64,000 bases of DNA. Origin: Nemertoderma westbladi (taxonomy: Eukaryota > Xenacoelomorpha > Nemertodermatida > Nemertodermatidae). How positions within the stretch are numbered: position 1 is the first letter of the stretch; each line of letters opens with the position of its first letter. The stretch is from positions 310,001 to 374,000 of the forward strand of contig JAUCBJ010001846.1 in assembly GCA_032718475.1 (NCBI GenBank). The letters run 5' to 3'. Shown piece after piece: positions 1-9,100 of this stretch. The notes under the pieces are model-generated. The model made no database searches. It had not been told where the DNA came from and was given only the letters and a program-made list of their open reading frames with translations. Position numbers and translations under genes: made by a program.

Positions 1-354
1 CCCCGTGAACCTTTACTATAGCTTTATACTGAACTTTGGTCATATTTGTGCAGGATAGGTGGGAGACTTTGAAGCTGGCACGTCAGTGCTAGTGGAGTCA
101 TCCTTGAGATACCACCCTGATATAGTTGAAGTTCTAACTTCGTTTCATGATCTGGGACAAGGACAGTGTATGGTGGGTAGTTTGACTGGGGCGGTCTCCT
201 CCTAAAAAGTAACGGAGGAGCACAAAGGTACTCTCAACACGGTCGGACATCGTGTAATGAGCGCAAAGGTAAAAGAGTGCTTAACTGCAAGACTGACAAG
301 TCGAGCAGGTACGAAAGTAGGTCTTAGTGATCCGGTGATTCTGTGTGGAAGGGT

Positions 355-392
<38 letters not shown>

Positions 393-454
393 AGTAATTC
401 CGCCCAAGAGCTCATATCGACGGCGGAGTTTGCTACCTCGATGTCGGGTCATCT

Positions 455-494
<40 letters not shown>

Positions 495-674
495 TCCATT
501 TAAAGAGGTACGTGACCTGGGTTTAGAACGTCGAGAGACAGTTCGGTCCCTATCTACCGTGGGCGTTGGAGACTTGAGGGAAGCTATCCTTAGTACGAGA
601 GGACCGGGATGGACGTTCCGCTGGTGTTCTGGTTGTCACGCCAGTGGCATTGCCAGGTAGCTATGAACGGATAA

Positions 675-705
<31 letters not shown>

Positions 706-843
706 TTTGCCCAAGATTAGGTCTCCCTGAACTTTTTAAAGTTCCTGAAGGTTTGTTGAAGACGACAACGTTGATAGGCTGGGTGTGGAAGCATAGTAAT
801 ATGTGAAGCTAACCAGTACTAATTTAACCGTGAGGCTTAATCA
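1..843 (+). rRNA. rrl: 23S ribosomal RNA, 3' part (truncated by window start)
   Basis: The first base corresponds to about position 2063 of E. coli 23S rRNA, just after the 2058-2062 peptide-exit bases, so domain V is entered part-way and domain VI is complete. The peptidyl-transferase region (CGGGGATAACAG, about 377-388) and the sarcin-ricin loop (AGTACGAGAGGACC, about 593-606) are intact. The 3' end is placed by the conserved GTGAGGCTTAA at 830-840; the exact end is uncertain by a few bases. It is followed by 5S rRNA without an intervening tRNA. Confidence 0.97.
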
Positions 844-878
844 TATGACACCTAAGTGATTGTTTGTATTGTTATTTT

Positions 879-992
879 TCTGGCATTTATTGCGCGTGGG
901 AAACACATGAATCCATTCCGAACTCAATTGTTAAGACATGCAGCGCCGATGGTAGTACACTTTTGTGTGTGAGAGTAGGTCTTTGCCAGGCT
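879..992 (+). rRNA. rrf: 5S ribosomal RNA
   Basis: The sequence is closed by a terminal helix, CTGGCA at 880-885 against TGCCAG at 984-989. It contains the conserved CCGAACTCA (about 918-926) and GCGCCGATGGTAGTAC (about 942-957) blocks. It lies 35 bases after the 23S end, in the usual 16S-23S-5S order. Ends are set from the helix and may be off by one or two bases. Confidence 0.93.
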
Positions 993-1085
993 CTTTTTTA
1001 AGGAAGTTGAAAAGGTTATATTTGATAGTCAAATAACTTTTTAACACTTTCCTTATCTTTTTAAAGATTTTTTATATTGTTGATT

Positions 1086-1121
1086 GGCCTTCTTGAAATT
1101 TTTTTAAGAGGGCTTTTTTTT
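1086..1121 (+). terminator. rrn operon terminator
   Basis: An imperfect stem GGCCTTCTT (1086-1094) and AAGAGGGC (1106-1113) is followed by an unbroken T tract. It lies about 95 bases after 5S rRNA, between the rrn operon and the convergent spoT gene. This is the form of a Rho-independent terminator. Confidence 0.75.
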
Positions 1122-1184
1122 GTATTTTTGACATCAATGATGACTGAATTTGAGGCGTATTCGCTTCCTTAAGTAGTCAACGTT

Positions 1185-3356
1185 CTATTTAATTCGACTT
1201 ACGCTTTCAACACCTTGAATGCTTTTGATTATTTTAATCGCCTTATTAAGATTTTCTCTCTTTTTGATGGTGATATCAAGTTTAATGACCTGATAATCTG
1301 ATTTTTCAGTATCTTTTTTTGTGTTGATGTTGCAAAGCTCTATTTTGCAGGTTTGCAGTGCTTTAAGTGTTTGGAAAATAATTTTGTTGACTGTTTTTTT
1401 TGTATACGCTTTGATGATCAAAGATGATTTAAATTGGTTAATTTGTATGTCTTCCCAATCAATAGGAAAAAAATTAAGTGGGCTGTATTTTTTATTTGAA
1501 ATATATTGTTGACAATTGCTTCTGTGAATAATAATGGTTTGGGCTTCGTTTATTTCAGCAACAATTTGGTCTTTTTCAATGGGGTAGCAACATTCACCAA
1601 GCGAAATAAAATTGTTTTGTATGTTGGGTCGCTTTATTTTTTGGATTTGTCGAATGATATTTTTCCATTTTGATTCTCTGTTGATTTGGTTATTTTGATT
1701 ATTGATAATTTTAATAACACTCAGTGGCATTATTTGCCCCAATGCAATCATTTTGTAAAACTCGTTAATGGTTTTGCATTTATTTTGCTTAAGGATGCTT
1801 TGTATAATTTTGTCACTTAAATCAGAAAATTTTTCTTTTTTGTATTTTTTAAGTAGGATATCAATAATTTTTTGACCGGATACCAGTATATTTTTTTGTT
1901 GGTTTAATTTTAAAGATTGCTTAATGTTAAGTTGTGCCTTACTGGTAACGGCATAGGCCAGCCAATTGGCTTTGGGGAAGGCATTGGGGTCTGTGATAAT
2001 TTCGATCGTTTGGCCATTTTTTAACGGTGTTGTGATCGGCTTTCTTTTATTATCAATCAATAGCCCAATGCATTGATTGCCAAGATCTGTGTGGATGGCG
2101 TAAGCAAAATCAATGCCGCTAGATCGCTTGGGTAATTCTATGATTTCACCTGTGGGTGTACAGATGTAAACCTTATCGTCTTCCTGATTCTCAAAATGTA
2201 TTTTAATGTGTTCTAAAAATTCTAACGAGTCTGAGGACTGCCTGTTGGCCTCAGCAATTTGGTGAATCCAGCTTTCTGTGATGTTTTTTTGATAAAATTG
2301 GTATTGTTGATGACCCCCTTCTTTATACAACCAATGTGCTGCCACCCCATAGGTTGCAATGGCATCCATCATTTCTGATCGAATTTGAATTTCAAGCATT
2401 AAGTGTCGTGGTGTAATAATGGTCGTATGAAGGCTTTGGTAGCCATTGTGTTTGGGCAGCGCAATATAATCTTTAAAGCGATGAGGTAAGGGCTTATAAA
2501 GTTGATGAATAATCCCTAATACAGCGTAACACGACTGCGTATTGTCTAGCACAATACATATGCCGTAAATATCGGTTATTTCTTTAAAGTGCTTGGTGTG
2601 CATTTTTTGATAAATGCTGTAAATGTTTTTTTGCCTTGAATAAAGCTTTACATGCATCAACCCTTCTTTTTCTAGCACACTGTGTATGTTTTTTTTAGTG
2701 GTATTTAATATGTCATGGGCTTTTGAAGCTAGTTGATCAATTTTTTTTTGAATAATAGCCACTCTAATTGGGTAAATTGTTATAAAACTTTTTTCAGATA
2801 ACTGCTCAAATATGTCTTCAAGGCCTAAACGCCTTGCAATGGGTGCATAAATTTCAAGCGTTTCTAAGCTGATTTCTTTTTGTTTTTGTCTGCGTAGGTG
2901 TTTAATGGTGCTGATATTATGCAAGCGGTCAGCCAACTTAATAAAGATGACACGATAATCATTGGTGATTGCTAAGAGCATTTTTCTAAAATTATGAGCT
3001 TGCTGGGAGCGTTTGTTTTCAAATTTAAAATTTTGAATCTTGCTCATGCCATAAACCAGATGCATAATCTCCTCACCAAAGTTTTTTAAAATTTCTGTTT
3101 CAGTGGTGTGCGTGTCTTCAATCACATCATGCAGTAGTGCAGCACTGATGGTGTGAAAATCCATCCCCCATTTGGCCAGCAAAATGGCAACTGATAAGGG
3201 GTGGATGATATAGTCTTCCCCTGAACGCCGCTTTTGGCTTTGATGGGCGCTAATCGCTTGAAGCAGCGCATGTTCAACCACAGTGTTTTGTGATTGAGTT
3301 AAATGTTTAGTCGCATCTGTTAGTTTATTTTTCAGTAGTTGGATAGAATCTTCCAT
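1185..3356 (-). CDS. spoT: (p)ppGpp synthetase/hydrolase, SpoT type
   Basis: Bifunctional RelA/SpoT homologue of 723 residues (E. coli SpoT is 702) that makes and degrades the stringent-response alarmone. The HD hydrolase domain is intact, with the metal-binding HD pair at H76-D77 (ALLHDVIEDT) and KLADRLHN around 140-147. The synthetase domain has YQSLHTT and carries R-F-K-D at 293-296, the RXKD motif of bifunctional Rel/SpoT enzymes rather than the EXDD of RelA. A TGS domain starts near residue 393 and an ACT-like domain ends the protein. It is convergent with the rrn operon and lies 45 bases downstream of icd on the same strand. No second Rel protein is visible, so this may be the only long one. 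Confidence 0.95.
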   Translation of the reverse strand: MEDSIQLLKNKLTDATKHLTQSQNTVVEHALLQAISAHQSQKRRSGEDYIIHPLSVAILLAKWGMDFHTISAALLHDVIEDTHTTETEILKNFGEEIMHLVYGMSKIQNFKFENKRSQQAHNFRKMLLAITNDYRVIFIKLADRLHNISTIKHLRRQKQKEISLETLEIYAPIARRLGLEDIFEQLSEKSFITIYPIRVAIIQKKIDQLASKAHDILNTTKKNIHSVLEKEGLMHVKLYSRQKNIYSIYQKMHTKHFKEITDIYGICIVLDNTQSCYAVLGIIHQLYKPLPHRFKDYIALPKHNGYQSLHTTIITPRHLMLEIQIRSEMMDAIATYGVAAHWLYKEGGHQQYQFYQKNITESWIHQIAEANRQSSDSLEFLEHIKIHFENQEDDKVYICTPTGEIIELPKRSSGIDFAYAIHTDLGNQCIGLLIDNKRKPITTPLKNGQTIEIITDPNAFPKANWLAYAVTSKAQLNIKQSLKLNQQKNILVSGQKIIDILLKKYKKEKFSDLSDKIIQSILKQNKCKTINEFYKMIALGQIMPLSVIKIINNQNNQINRESKWKNIIRQIQKIKRPNIQNNFISLGECCYPIEKDQIVAEINEAQTIIIHRSNCQQYISNKKYSPLNFFPIDWEDIQINQFKSSLIIKAYTKKTVNKIIFQTLKALQTCKIELCNINTKKDTEKSDYQVIKLDITIKKRENLNKAIKIIKSIQGVESVSRIK

Positions 3357-3401
3357 TAATCATTCATCAGTTGAGCCGATGGTTTCATATTCAAAAATAC
3401 A

Positions 3402-4568
3402 TTATAAATTGTTCATAATTTCTTCACCAAACTGACTAGTCGAAAGCAGTTTTCCGCCTTGTATTGACTCGAAAAAATCTTGGGTGACAGTTTTGTTTTG
3501 TAGGGTCGTTTTAACCCCATTTAACAAGCAGTCTGCCGCTTCGGGGTGCTTTAGGTGACGTAACATCATCTCGGCGGAGAGAATAATAGAGCAAGGGTTG
3601 GCAATGTTTTTCCCTGCAATGGTGGGGGCTGTGCCGTGGGTGGCTTCAAATATTGCACATTCATCTGACAGATTAGCCCCCGGTGCAATGCCAATACCAC
3701 CCACTTGGGCCGCTAGAGCGTCTGAAATATAATCACCATTAAGGTTCATAGTCACCACCACCTGATGGGCTTGGGGGTGAAGGACTATTTCTTGTAAAAA
3801 AGCATCGGCAATGCAGTCTTTAATCGTAATAGTGCCGTGTTCTACTTCAATTTCATACTGGTCATTCGAATTTAGGGCGGCATTAAATTTTTCTTCAGCC
3901 ACTTGGTAGGCCCACTGTTTAAATCCCCCTTCAGTGAATTTCATAATATTACCTTTATGTACAATGGTGAGGGTATTTTTTTGATGTAAAATAGCATATT
4001 CAATGGCGCGTTCCATGATTTTTTTGGAGGCAGGTTCAGATATTGGTTTGACACCGATGGCGCATTGGTCAATATTTTGAATATTGGTTACACCTAGCTC
4101 GCTATTTAAAAAATGAATGAGTTTTTTAGCCTCAGTCGAGCCCGCTTGCCATTCAATGCCGGTGTAAATGTCTTCCGAATTTTCTCGAAAAATGACCATA
4201 TCAACCTGATCGGGTTGCTTAACGGGGCTAGGCACCCCTGCAAAGTAGCTAACCGGGCGTACACACATAAACAACTGAAGTTGTTGGCGAAGGGCGACGT
4301 TTAATGAGCGAATACCCCCCCCAACCGGTGTGGCAAGCGGCCCCTTAATGGCCACGCCATGGGCTTTGATGGTGTCTAGGGTTTTTTGAGGTAAAAGTGT
4401 TCCATATTTTTGAAGGGCTGGCTCACCAATATCAATGGCTTGCCAACGTATTTTTAGGGTGTTGTTATAGGCTTTGGTGATAGCAGCATTCACAACATTG
4501 ATCATCACAGGCGTGATATCTTTTCCAATGCCATCGCCTGTCATAAAAGGGATTACAATTTCTTGCAT
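3402..4568 (-). CDS. icd: isocitrate dehydrogenase, predicted NAD-preferring
   Basis: TCA-cycle enzyme that oxidises isocitrate to 2-oxoglutarate and CO2. It is 388 residues, somewhat shorter than E. coli Icd (416). The substrate region RENSEDIYTGIEW, VHKGNIMKFTEGG and the metal region NGDYISDALAAQVGG are conserved. The coenzyme pocket differs from NADP enzymes. At the positions of E. coli K344, Y345, V351, Y391 and R395 it has T316, I317, A323, Q363 and E367. None of the 2'-phosphate contacts remain, and I and A are the residues seen in NAD-dependent relatives. The E. coli numbering is from memory. The gene sits between spoT and a Sel1 protein on the minus strand. Confidence 0.94.
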   Translation of the reverse strand: MQEIVIPFMTGDGIGKDITPVMINVVNAAITKAYNNTLKIRWQAIDIGEPALQKYGTLLPQKTLDTIKAHGVAIKGPLATPVGGGIRSLNVALRQQLQLFMCVRPVSYFAGVPSPVKQPDQVDMVIFRENSEDIYTGIEWQAGSTEAKKLIHFLNSELGVTNIQNIDQCAIGVKPISEPASKKIMERAIEYAILHQKNTLTIVHKGNIMKFTEGGFKQWAYQVAEEKFNAALNSNDQYEIEVEHGTITIKDCIADAFLQEIVLHPQAHQVVVTMNLNGDYISDALAAQVGGIGIAPGANLSDECAIFEATHGTAPTIAGKNIANPCSIILSAEMMLRHLKHPEAADCLLNGVKTTLQNKTVTQDFFESIQGGKLLSTSQFGEEIMNNL

Positions 4569-4583
4569 TAGTATGCTCCTTAA

Positions 4584-5387
4584 CTATTTTGATTGAATGT
4601 TTGAATTTTCAATGAGGGTGTCCAGCTTTAAACGTTGCTTTTTATTTAATTGCGATTGAATGGTTTTACAAAGTGATTGGGCTAACTGATAGGTAGATGC
4701 ACAAGCCCATATATAAGCTTTGCCAACATCCTTTTTAACCCCATCGCCTTTTAAATACATGATGGCTAAATTATATCGTGAGAGTGCATGCCCTTCAAAA
4801 CTAGCCTGCTCAAACCAATAGGCCGCTTTTTTTTTATTTTGCTCACCCAATCGCCCGTTTAAATAGACCTCTCCCAAGGTATGTAAAGCGGGTAGGTACT
4901 TTTTTTTTGCTGCCCTTTGTAGTAGTAATTGTGCTTTTTTTAAATTTTGATGAACAAATTGCCCCCTTTCTAACAAAAGCGAGAAATACACTTCTGCGAC
5001 TGGGTCGTTTTGTTTCACTAACTTTTTAAGCAACGAAATGCCTTTTTTTATATTTTGAAGTAGCGGGTGGTAAAAATACCAGTCAATTAATATTTGCTTG
5101 GCATAAGGGTTTTTTTGATTGCTTAGCAATTGAATTGATTGCGCATATTGCCCTAACTTTAAAAGCATTTTTGCCTGTAAAATCACCGCATTTATGTTTT
5201 CATGCTTGAGCGCTTCATCCAGTATTTTTTGAAATTTGTTTGGCAGAGGTTGGTAATCATTTTTTTCTAAAAAACTTTCAATCAAAACAAGTTGAGTATT
5301 GATATATTGCTTATTAGTAGAGTTAGTATGGGATAGGCAGGCCAGTAAACTTAAAAAAATGATCGTTAAATACTTTTGAACAGCCAC
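4584..5387 (-). CDS. Sel1-like/TPR repeat protein, exported, possibly a lipoprotein
   Basis: A 267-residue protein with an N-terminal signal sequence whose hydrophobic core ends in LLAC, a possible lipobox (Cys17). At least two Sel1-type repeats are visible near residues 160-230 (LHTLGEVYLNGRLG..., RYNLAIMYLKGDGV...), preceded by degenerate helical repeats. Sel1 proteins usually act as scaffolds in envelope assembly or host interaction; no specific partner can be named. It ends 15 bases before the icd start, so the two may be co-transcribed, with the Sel1 gene first. Confidence 0.8.
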   Translation of the reverse strand: MAVQKYLTIIFLSLLACLSHTNSTNKQYINTQLVLIESFLEKNDYQPLPNKFQKILDEALKHENINAVILQAKMLLKLGQYAQSIQLLSNQKNPYAKQILIDWYFYHPLLQNIKKGISLLKKLVKQNDPVAEVYFSLLLERGQFVHQNLKKAQLLLQRAAKKKYLPALHTLGEVYLNGRLGEQNKKKAAYWFEQASFEGHALSRYNLAIMYLKGDGVKKDVGKAYIWACASTYQLAQSLCKTIQSQLNKKQRLKLDTLIENSNIQSK

Positions 5388-5424
5388 AATATAACCCCTT
5401 TGACTAGCGAAATTTTAAAATGTT

Positions 5425-5454
5425 GTATTTTTGCCACACATGTTGCAAAAATAC
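5425..5454. promoter_or_regulatory. 10-bp inverted repeat upstream of porin gene
   Basis: Perfect arms GTATTTTTGC (5425-5434) and GCAAAAATAC (5445-5454) are separated by 10 bases, so equivalent bases are 20 bp apart, about two helical turns. It lies in the 224-bp divergent gap between the Sel1 gene (minus) and the porin (plus). The geometry fits a dimeric regulator site, but a transcript hairpin is also possible. Confidence 0.45.
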
Positions 5455-5611
5455 TTGCAATTATTTTAAAAGTGATTAAAATAAATTCCTAAATCAAATA
5501 TTATATGTTTTGCATAAGCAGTGTAGTCATATAAATTGGTTGGGTTATTTTATGCAGTATGTGTGGAATAATTTTTAATAAAAAATGTATATCAAAATAA
5601 AAGGATAAACA

Positions 5612-6964
5612 ATGAAAAAATTATTGATGTCTACAGCGCTTATTGGGGCGTTGTTTGCTTCATCTGCGGTCGCGAAAGTGACCATCACAGGTGATGCTCG
5701 TTATCGTTACGCCAGTAACGGTTTATATGAAACCACTCAAGTAACAGGGGAGGCCTATCGTGCGCTTGCGTTTGCAACAACTAATACGCAAACGGCCACT
5801 GATCTGCTCACTGTCATGGGTATAACTGATTTATCCACTGCTAAGTCAGCTTTTTTGGAAAAGTTTGATCCTCGCTTTTATGATACTGCAGCGATTGCTG
5901 ACGTCGCGGCCTACAAAGCAGCGACCAGTGTTACTAGCTTAGCAGCAGCAGGCGCTTCAAGCGGTGAGTCTTCAGACAATCGTTTCCGTATTAATGTGAA
6001 TTTTGCCTCAGAAGATAAATCCATCAAGGGTCGCTTGCGCCTTCGCAGTGATGCTGGTTTTTTTGATACAAAGTCAAACTCAGGAAGACTACGTGTTGAC
6101 CAAGCCTATATCCAAGGTTCAGTACCCGGTGCAAAAGGCTTGAGTGTAAAAGTGGGTTCATTTAAACCATACTTAACACCAAATCATGTATTCACAGACT
6201 TAGTTGCCTTTACGGGTGTTGAGCTGGGTTACACCTCAGGCATGCTAAACGCCTTTTATCGCATGTATGAAAGTTCAGCTGTTGAAACAGAAACATCCGC
6301 TGCCTATAACTTAAACTATCAAAGTGATATTGGCATTAGTGGTTCATTTCAGGGCGTTACAGCCGGTGTTTATTTGGTATCAGACAATGACCAAACAGAT
6401 AAAAATGAAAAAGCCACCATCGCGTATGTAGACGGTGAGTACATGGGTGTTAATGTGGCGGGTGAATACTATGACGTAGATGGCACTGAAAGGGATGCTT
6501 GGTACGCTAGTGCTGGCATGAAGCACAATGAGTACGAGTTTGGTGCTTTTTACTTAGAGTTAGGTAAAGAAGCTTCAACAGGTAGCGACTTCAACCCCAT
6601 GGGTATTAGCATATTTGGTACTTCAGGTAGTTCGTATCTAACACCCATTACTAAGTTGAAAAACTTTGCCTCTTCAGTTGCAAGCAGCACTTTTTATTCA
6701 GCAACTGATCCAAGTGTTTATGGTGGTCAAATTAAGGGATCATTCAACGGCTTAGACCTTCAGTTAAGTTACGGTATTGCCGAGCTTAACCAGGATAAAA
6801 TACCGGTAAGAATTGGTGCTTTGGATACTAAACTCTCAGGGACTGACGATAGTTTCTATGACCTAGTGGTGGGTTATAAAATGGGGGCTTTAAAACTTCA
6901 AGCAAGCTATGGTTCATTCTTAGGTTTAACAACTTTTGGTGCTAATGTAGGCCTTAAATTCTAA
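5612..6964 (+). CDS. outer-membrane porin
   Basis: A 450-residue beta-barrel protein with a clear signal peptide cut after about residue 21 (MKKLLMSTALIGAL...SSAVA). The mature start KVTITGDARYRYAS is typical of Gram-negative porins. The chain alternates polar and aromatic residues in short strands, and it ends with a C-terminal Phe (NVGLKF), the signal for BAM insertion. Residues 60-110 are Ala/Thr-rich and probably form a long loop or plug. The start codon is preceded by AAGGA. A strong terminator follows, so it is probably monocistronic. Substrate specificity cannot be read from sequence. Confidence 0.88.
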   Translation: MKKLLMSTALIGALFASSAVAKVTITGDARYRYASNGLYETTQVTGEAYRALAFATTNTQTATDLLTVMGITDLSTAKSAFLEKFDPRFYDTAAIADVAAYKAATSVTSLAAAGASSGESSDNRFRINVNFASEDKSIKGRLRLRSDAGFFDTKSNSGRLRVDQAYIQGSVPGAKGLSVKVGSFKPYLTPNHVFTDLVAFTGVELGYTSGMLNAFYRMYESSAVETETSAAYNLNYQSDIGISGSFQGVTAGVYLVSDNDQTDKNEKATIAYVDGEYMGVNVAGEYYDVDGTERDAWYASAGMKHNEYEFGAFYLELGKEASTGSDFNPMGISIFGTSGSSYLTPITKLKNFASSVASSTFYSATDPSVYGGQIKGSFNGLDLQLSYGIAELNQDKIPVRIGALDTKLSGTDDSFYDLVVGYKMGALKLQASYGSFLGLTTFGANVGLKF

Positions 6965-6990
6965 AGATTTGTTTTTTAGAATTTTTGATT

Positions 6991-7022
6991 AAAAAGGGGC
7001 ACTTTGGTGCCCCTTTTTTTTA
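6991..7022 (+). terminator. Rho-independent terminator of the porin gene
   Basis: The stem AAAGGGGC / GCCCCTTT with the short loop ACTTTGGT is followed by a T tract. It starts 27 bases after the porin stop codon and lies immediately before mnmA. Confidence 0.9.
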
Positions 7023-7043
7023 GGTATAATTTTTTAAAAAGTT

Positions 7044-8129
7044 ATGAGTCGTTGTGTTGTGGGTGTATCAGGGGGTGTGGACTCTTCAGTTACACTTTTT
7101 TTAATGAAACAAGCAGGCTTTAATGTAGAGGCTGTTTATATTAAGAATTGGCAAGACGATACAAATAATTGCCCTGCACTAGAGGATTGCGAATATGCCA
7201 TGCAGGTATGTGACCGGTTAGGGGTTAATTTTAATACCGTTGACATGACTAAGGCCTACAAGCAATATGTTTTTGAAGATTTTTTAATGGCGTATGCGTC
7301 TGGCCAAACACCCAATCCGGATGTCTTGTGCAATCGATCAATTAAGTTTGGCGCTTGTTTTGATTATTTGCACAAACAAACTAAAGATTCATTTTTATTT
7401 GCCACTGGGCATTACGCCGTTATTGAAAAAAAAGATGGCTTGTTTTTGTTGAAAAAAAGTGCGGATTTGTTGAAAGATCAAACCTATTTTTTGCATGGTT
7501 TAACACAAAAACAATTGAGTTTTTCACAGTTTCCTTTAGGGGGTATGCAAAAATATCAGGTGAGAGCCTTGGCTAAAAAACTTGATTTTTTAACCCATGA
7601 TCGAAAAGATAGCACTGGTATTTGTTTGGTTGGCAAGCGCCATATGGTGGATTTTTTATCTAATTATTTGCCCAGCCAAGTTGGCGATATTGTCACACCC
7701 AACGGTCAAATCATTGGTCATCATCCGGGGATTTGTTTTTTTACGATGGGTCAACGCAAGGGTTTAAAAGTAGGGGGGTTAAAGAATTTTGATCAAAGGC
7801 CGTGGTATGTCGCTGAAAAAGATGTCGCAACTAATCAATTGATTGTTGTTCAAGGATTTGATCATCCGCTGCTTTATCACAATGTTTTGGAGGTTGAAAA
7901 TATTCATTGGATTAGTGGGAAGCCCCCGCAAAAATTGGGACTGAAAGCGAAAATACGCTATCAGCAAAAAGAACAAGCGTGTGTGTTAGATAATCAAGGC
8001 GAAAAGTTACTTGTTTATTTTAAAATGCCTCAATGGGGTGTTAGTTTGGGGCAATTTATTGTATTTTATGATGGAGATATTTGCTTGGGTGGCGGGGTCA
8101 TTAACCGTCGCTTTAATCATATCCACTAA
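7044..8129 (+). CDS. mnmA: tRNA-specific 2-thiouridylase
   Basis: Thiolates U34 of the Lys, Glu and Gln tRNAs using sulfur relayed by a persulfide carrier, with ATP activation. The 361-residue protein has the ATP PP-loop SGGVDSS at residues 9-15. The catalytic cysteine pair is Cys96 (NPDVLCNRSIKF) and Cys194 (STGICLVGKR). C-terminal GQRKGLKVGG and the beta-barrel region are present, so it is full length. It begins just after the porin terminator, and the upstream bases show no strong ribosome site. aroQ, accB and accC follow in the same direction with short gaps. Confidence 0.95.
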   Translation: MSRCVVGVSGGVDSSVTLFLMKQAGFNVEAVYIKNWQDDTNNCPALEDCEYAMQVCDRLGVNFNTVDMTKAYKQYVFEDFLMAYASGQTPNPDVLCNRSIKFGACFDYLHKQTKDSFLFATGHYAVIEKKDGLFLLKKSADLLKDQTYFLHGLTQKQLSFSQFPLGGMQKYQVRALAKKLDFLTHDRKDSTGICLVGKRHMVDFLSNYLPSQVGDIVTPNGQIIGHHPGICFFTMGQRKGLKVGGLKNFDQRPWYVAEKDVATNQLIVVQGFDHPLLYHNVLEVENIHWISGKPPQKLGLKAKIRYQQKEQACVLDNQGEKLLVYFKMPQWGVSLGQFIVFYDGDICLGGGVINRRFNHIH

Positions 8130-8169
8130 GCCAATATGAAAGAACAAATGTGTGATAAGTATTTTTTAA

Positions 8170-8601
8170 ATGAAAATTTTAGTCATCAATGGGCCTAATT
8201 TGAATTTATTAGGTCAAAGAGAACCCCATATTTATGGTAATCAATCCCTTAAGAATATTGAAGATGGTTTGTTCAAAAAATACCCGGCGATTGAATTTGA
8301 TTTTTTTCAATCATCGTCTGAATCCAAAATAGTTGATTATATCGCTAAGCAAAATGATGTCAAAATAAATGGTATTATCATTAATGCGGCATCTTTTACG
8401 CATACCTCTATTGCTATTCGAGATGCCCTATTAGGCGCAAACACCCCTTTTATTGAGGTGCATTTGAGCAATATTTATAAGCGTGAAAAATTTCGTCAGC
8501 ATTCCTATTTAAGTGATTGCGCCCTGGGTGTGATTGTGGGGTTTAAAGGCATGGTTTATTCGCTAGCTGTTGACGCTTTGCTTGATCATTTACAATCTTA
8601 A
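8170..8601 (+). CDS. aroQ: 3-dehydroquinate dehydratase, type II
   Basis: Third step of the shikimate pathway: 3-dehydroquinate to 3-dehydroshikimate. At 143 residues it has the usual size of the dodecameric type II enzyme. The N-terminal NGPNLNLLGQREPHIYG contains the catalytic Arg and Tyr, INAASFTHTS is the substrate-binding segment, and EVHLSN plus RQHSYLSD hold the conserved His and Arg. It stands directly before accB, an arrangement common in beta- and gammaproteobacteria. Confidence 0.95.
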   Translation: MKILVINGPNLNLLGQREPHIYGNQSLKNIEDGLFKKYPAIEFDFFQSSSESKIVDYIAKQNDVKINGIIINAASFTHTSIAIRDALLGANTPFIEVHLSNIYKREKFRQHSYLSDCALGVIVGFKGMVYSLAVDALLDHLQS

Positions 8602-8621
8602 AAATTATTGAGGAATTTAAA

Positions 8622-9083
8622 ATGGATATTAAAAGAATCAAAAAAATTATTGATTTACTCAAAGTATCTGATATCGGCGAGATTGAACTTCATGAGGGTG
8701 GTGATTCGGTTCGAGTCAGTCGAATTTCTCAAAACGTAACACCCATAAGTCCCACCTTATTGAGCAAGGTAACCCCTACTCCAATACCTACAAGCAACAC
8801 GGGCAACCAGCTGCCTGCTAAAAGCGCTGAACCGGTTATTTCAGGGCATGTGGTGACCTCCCCCATGGTGGGGAAATTTTATCAATCGCCCAGCCCCGAT
8901 AAACCTGCTTATGTGAAGGGGGGCAGTGTCGTCAAAAAAGGCGATACCTTGTGCATTGTTGAGGCGATGAAAATGATGAACCCGATTGAATCGGAAGTTG
9001 ATGGTGTGGTGAAAACAATTTTTGCCCAAGATGGCGATGCGGTTGAATTTGGTCAAAACTTATTTGAGATTGAATTAAATTAA
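8622..9083 (+). CDS. accB: biotin carboxyl carrier protein of acetyl-CoA carboxylase
   Basis: Carries biotin between the carboxylase and transferase halves of acetyl-CoA carboxylase. It has 153 residues: an N-terminal dimerising part, a Pro/Thr-rich linker (about residues 38-72), and the biotinyl domain with EAMKMMN, where Lys117 is the biotinylation site. The start is supported by a GAGG ribosome site. It lies 17 bases ahead of accC, forming the standard accBC pair. Confidence 0.97.
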   Translation: MDIKRIKKIIDLLKVSDIGEIELHEGGDSVRVSRISQNVTPISPTLLSKVTPTPIPTSNTGNQLPAKSAEPVISGHVVTSPMVGKFYQSPSPDKPAYVKGGSVVKKGDTLCIVEAMKMMNPIESEVDGVVKTIFAQDGDAVEFGQNLFEIELN

Positions 9084-9100
9084 TTGAAAGTAGAGCTATC

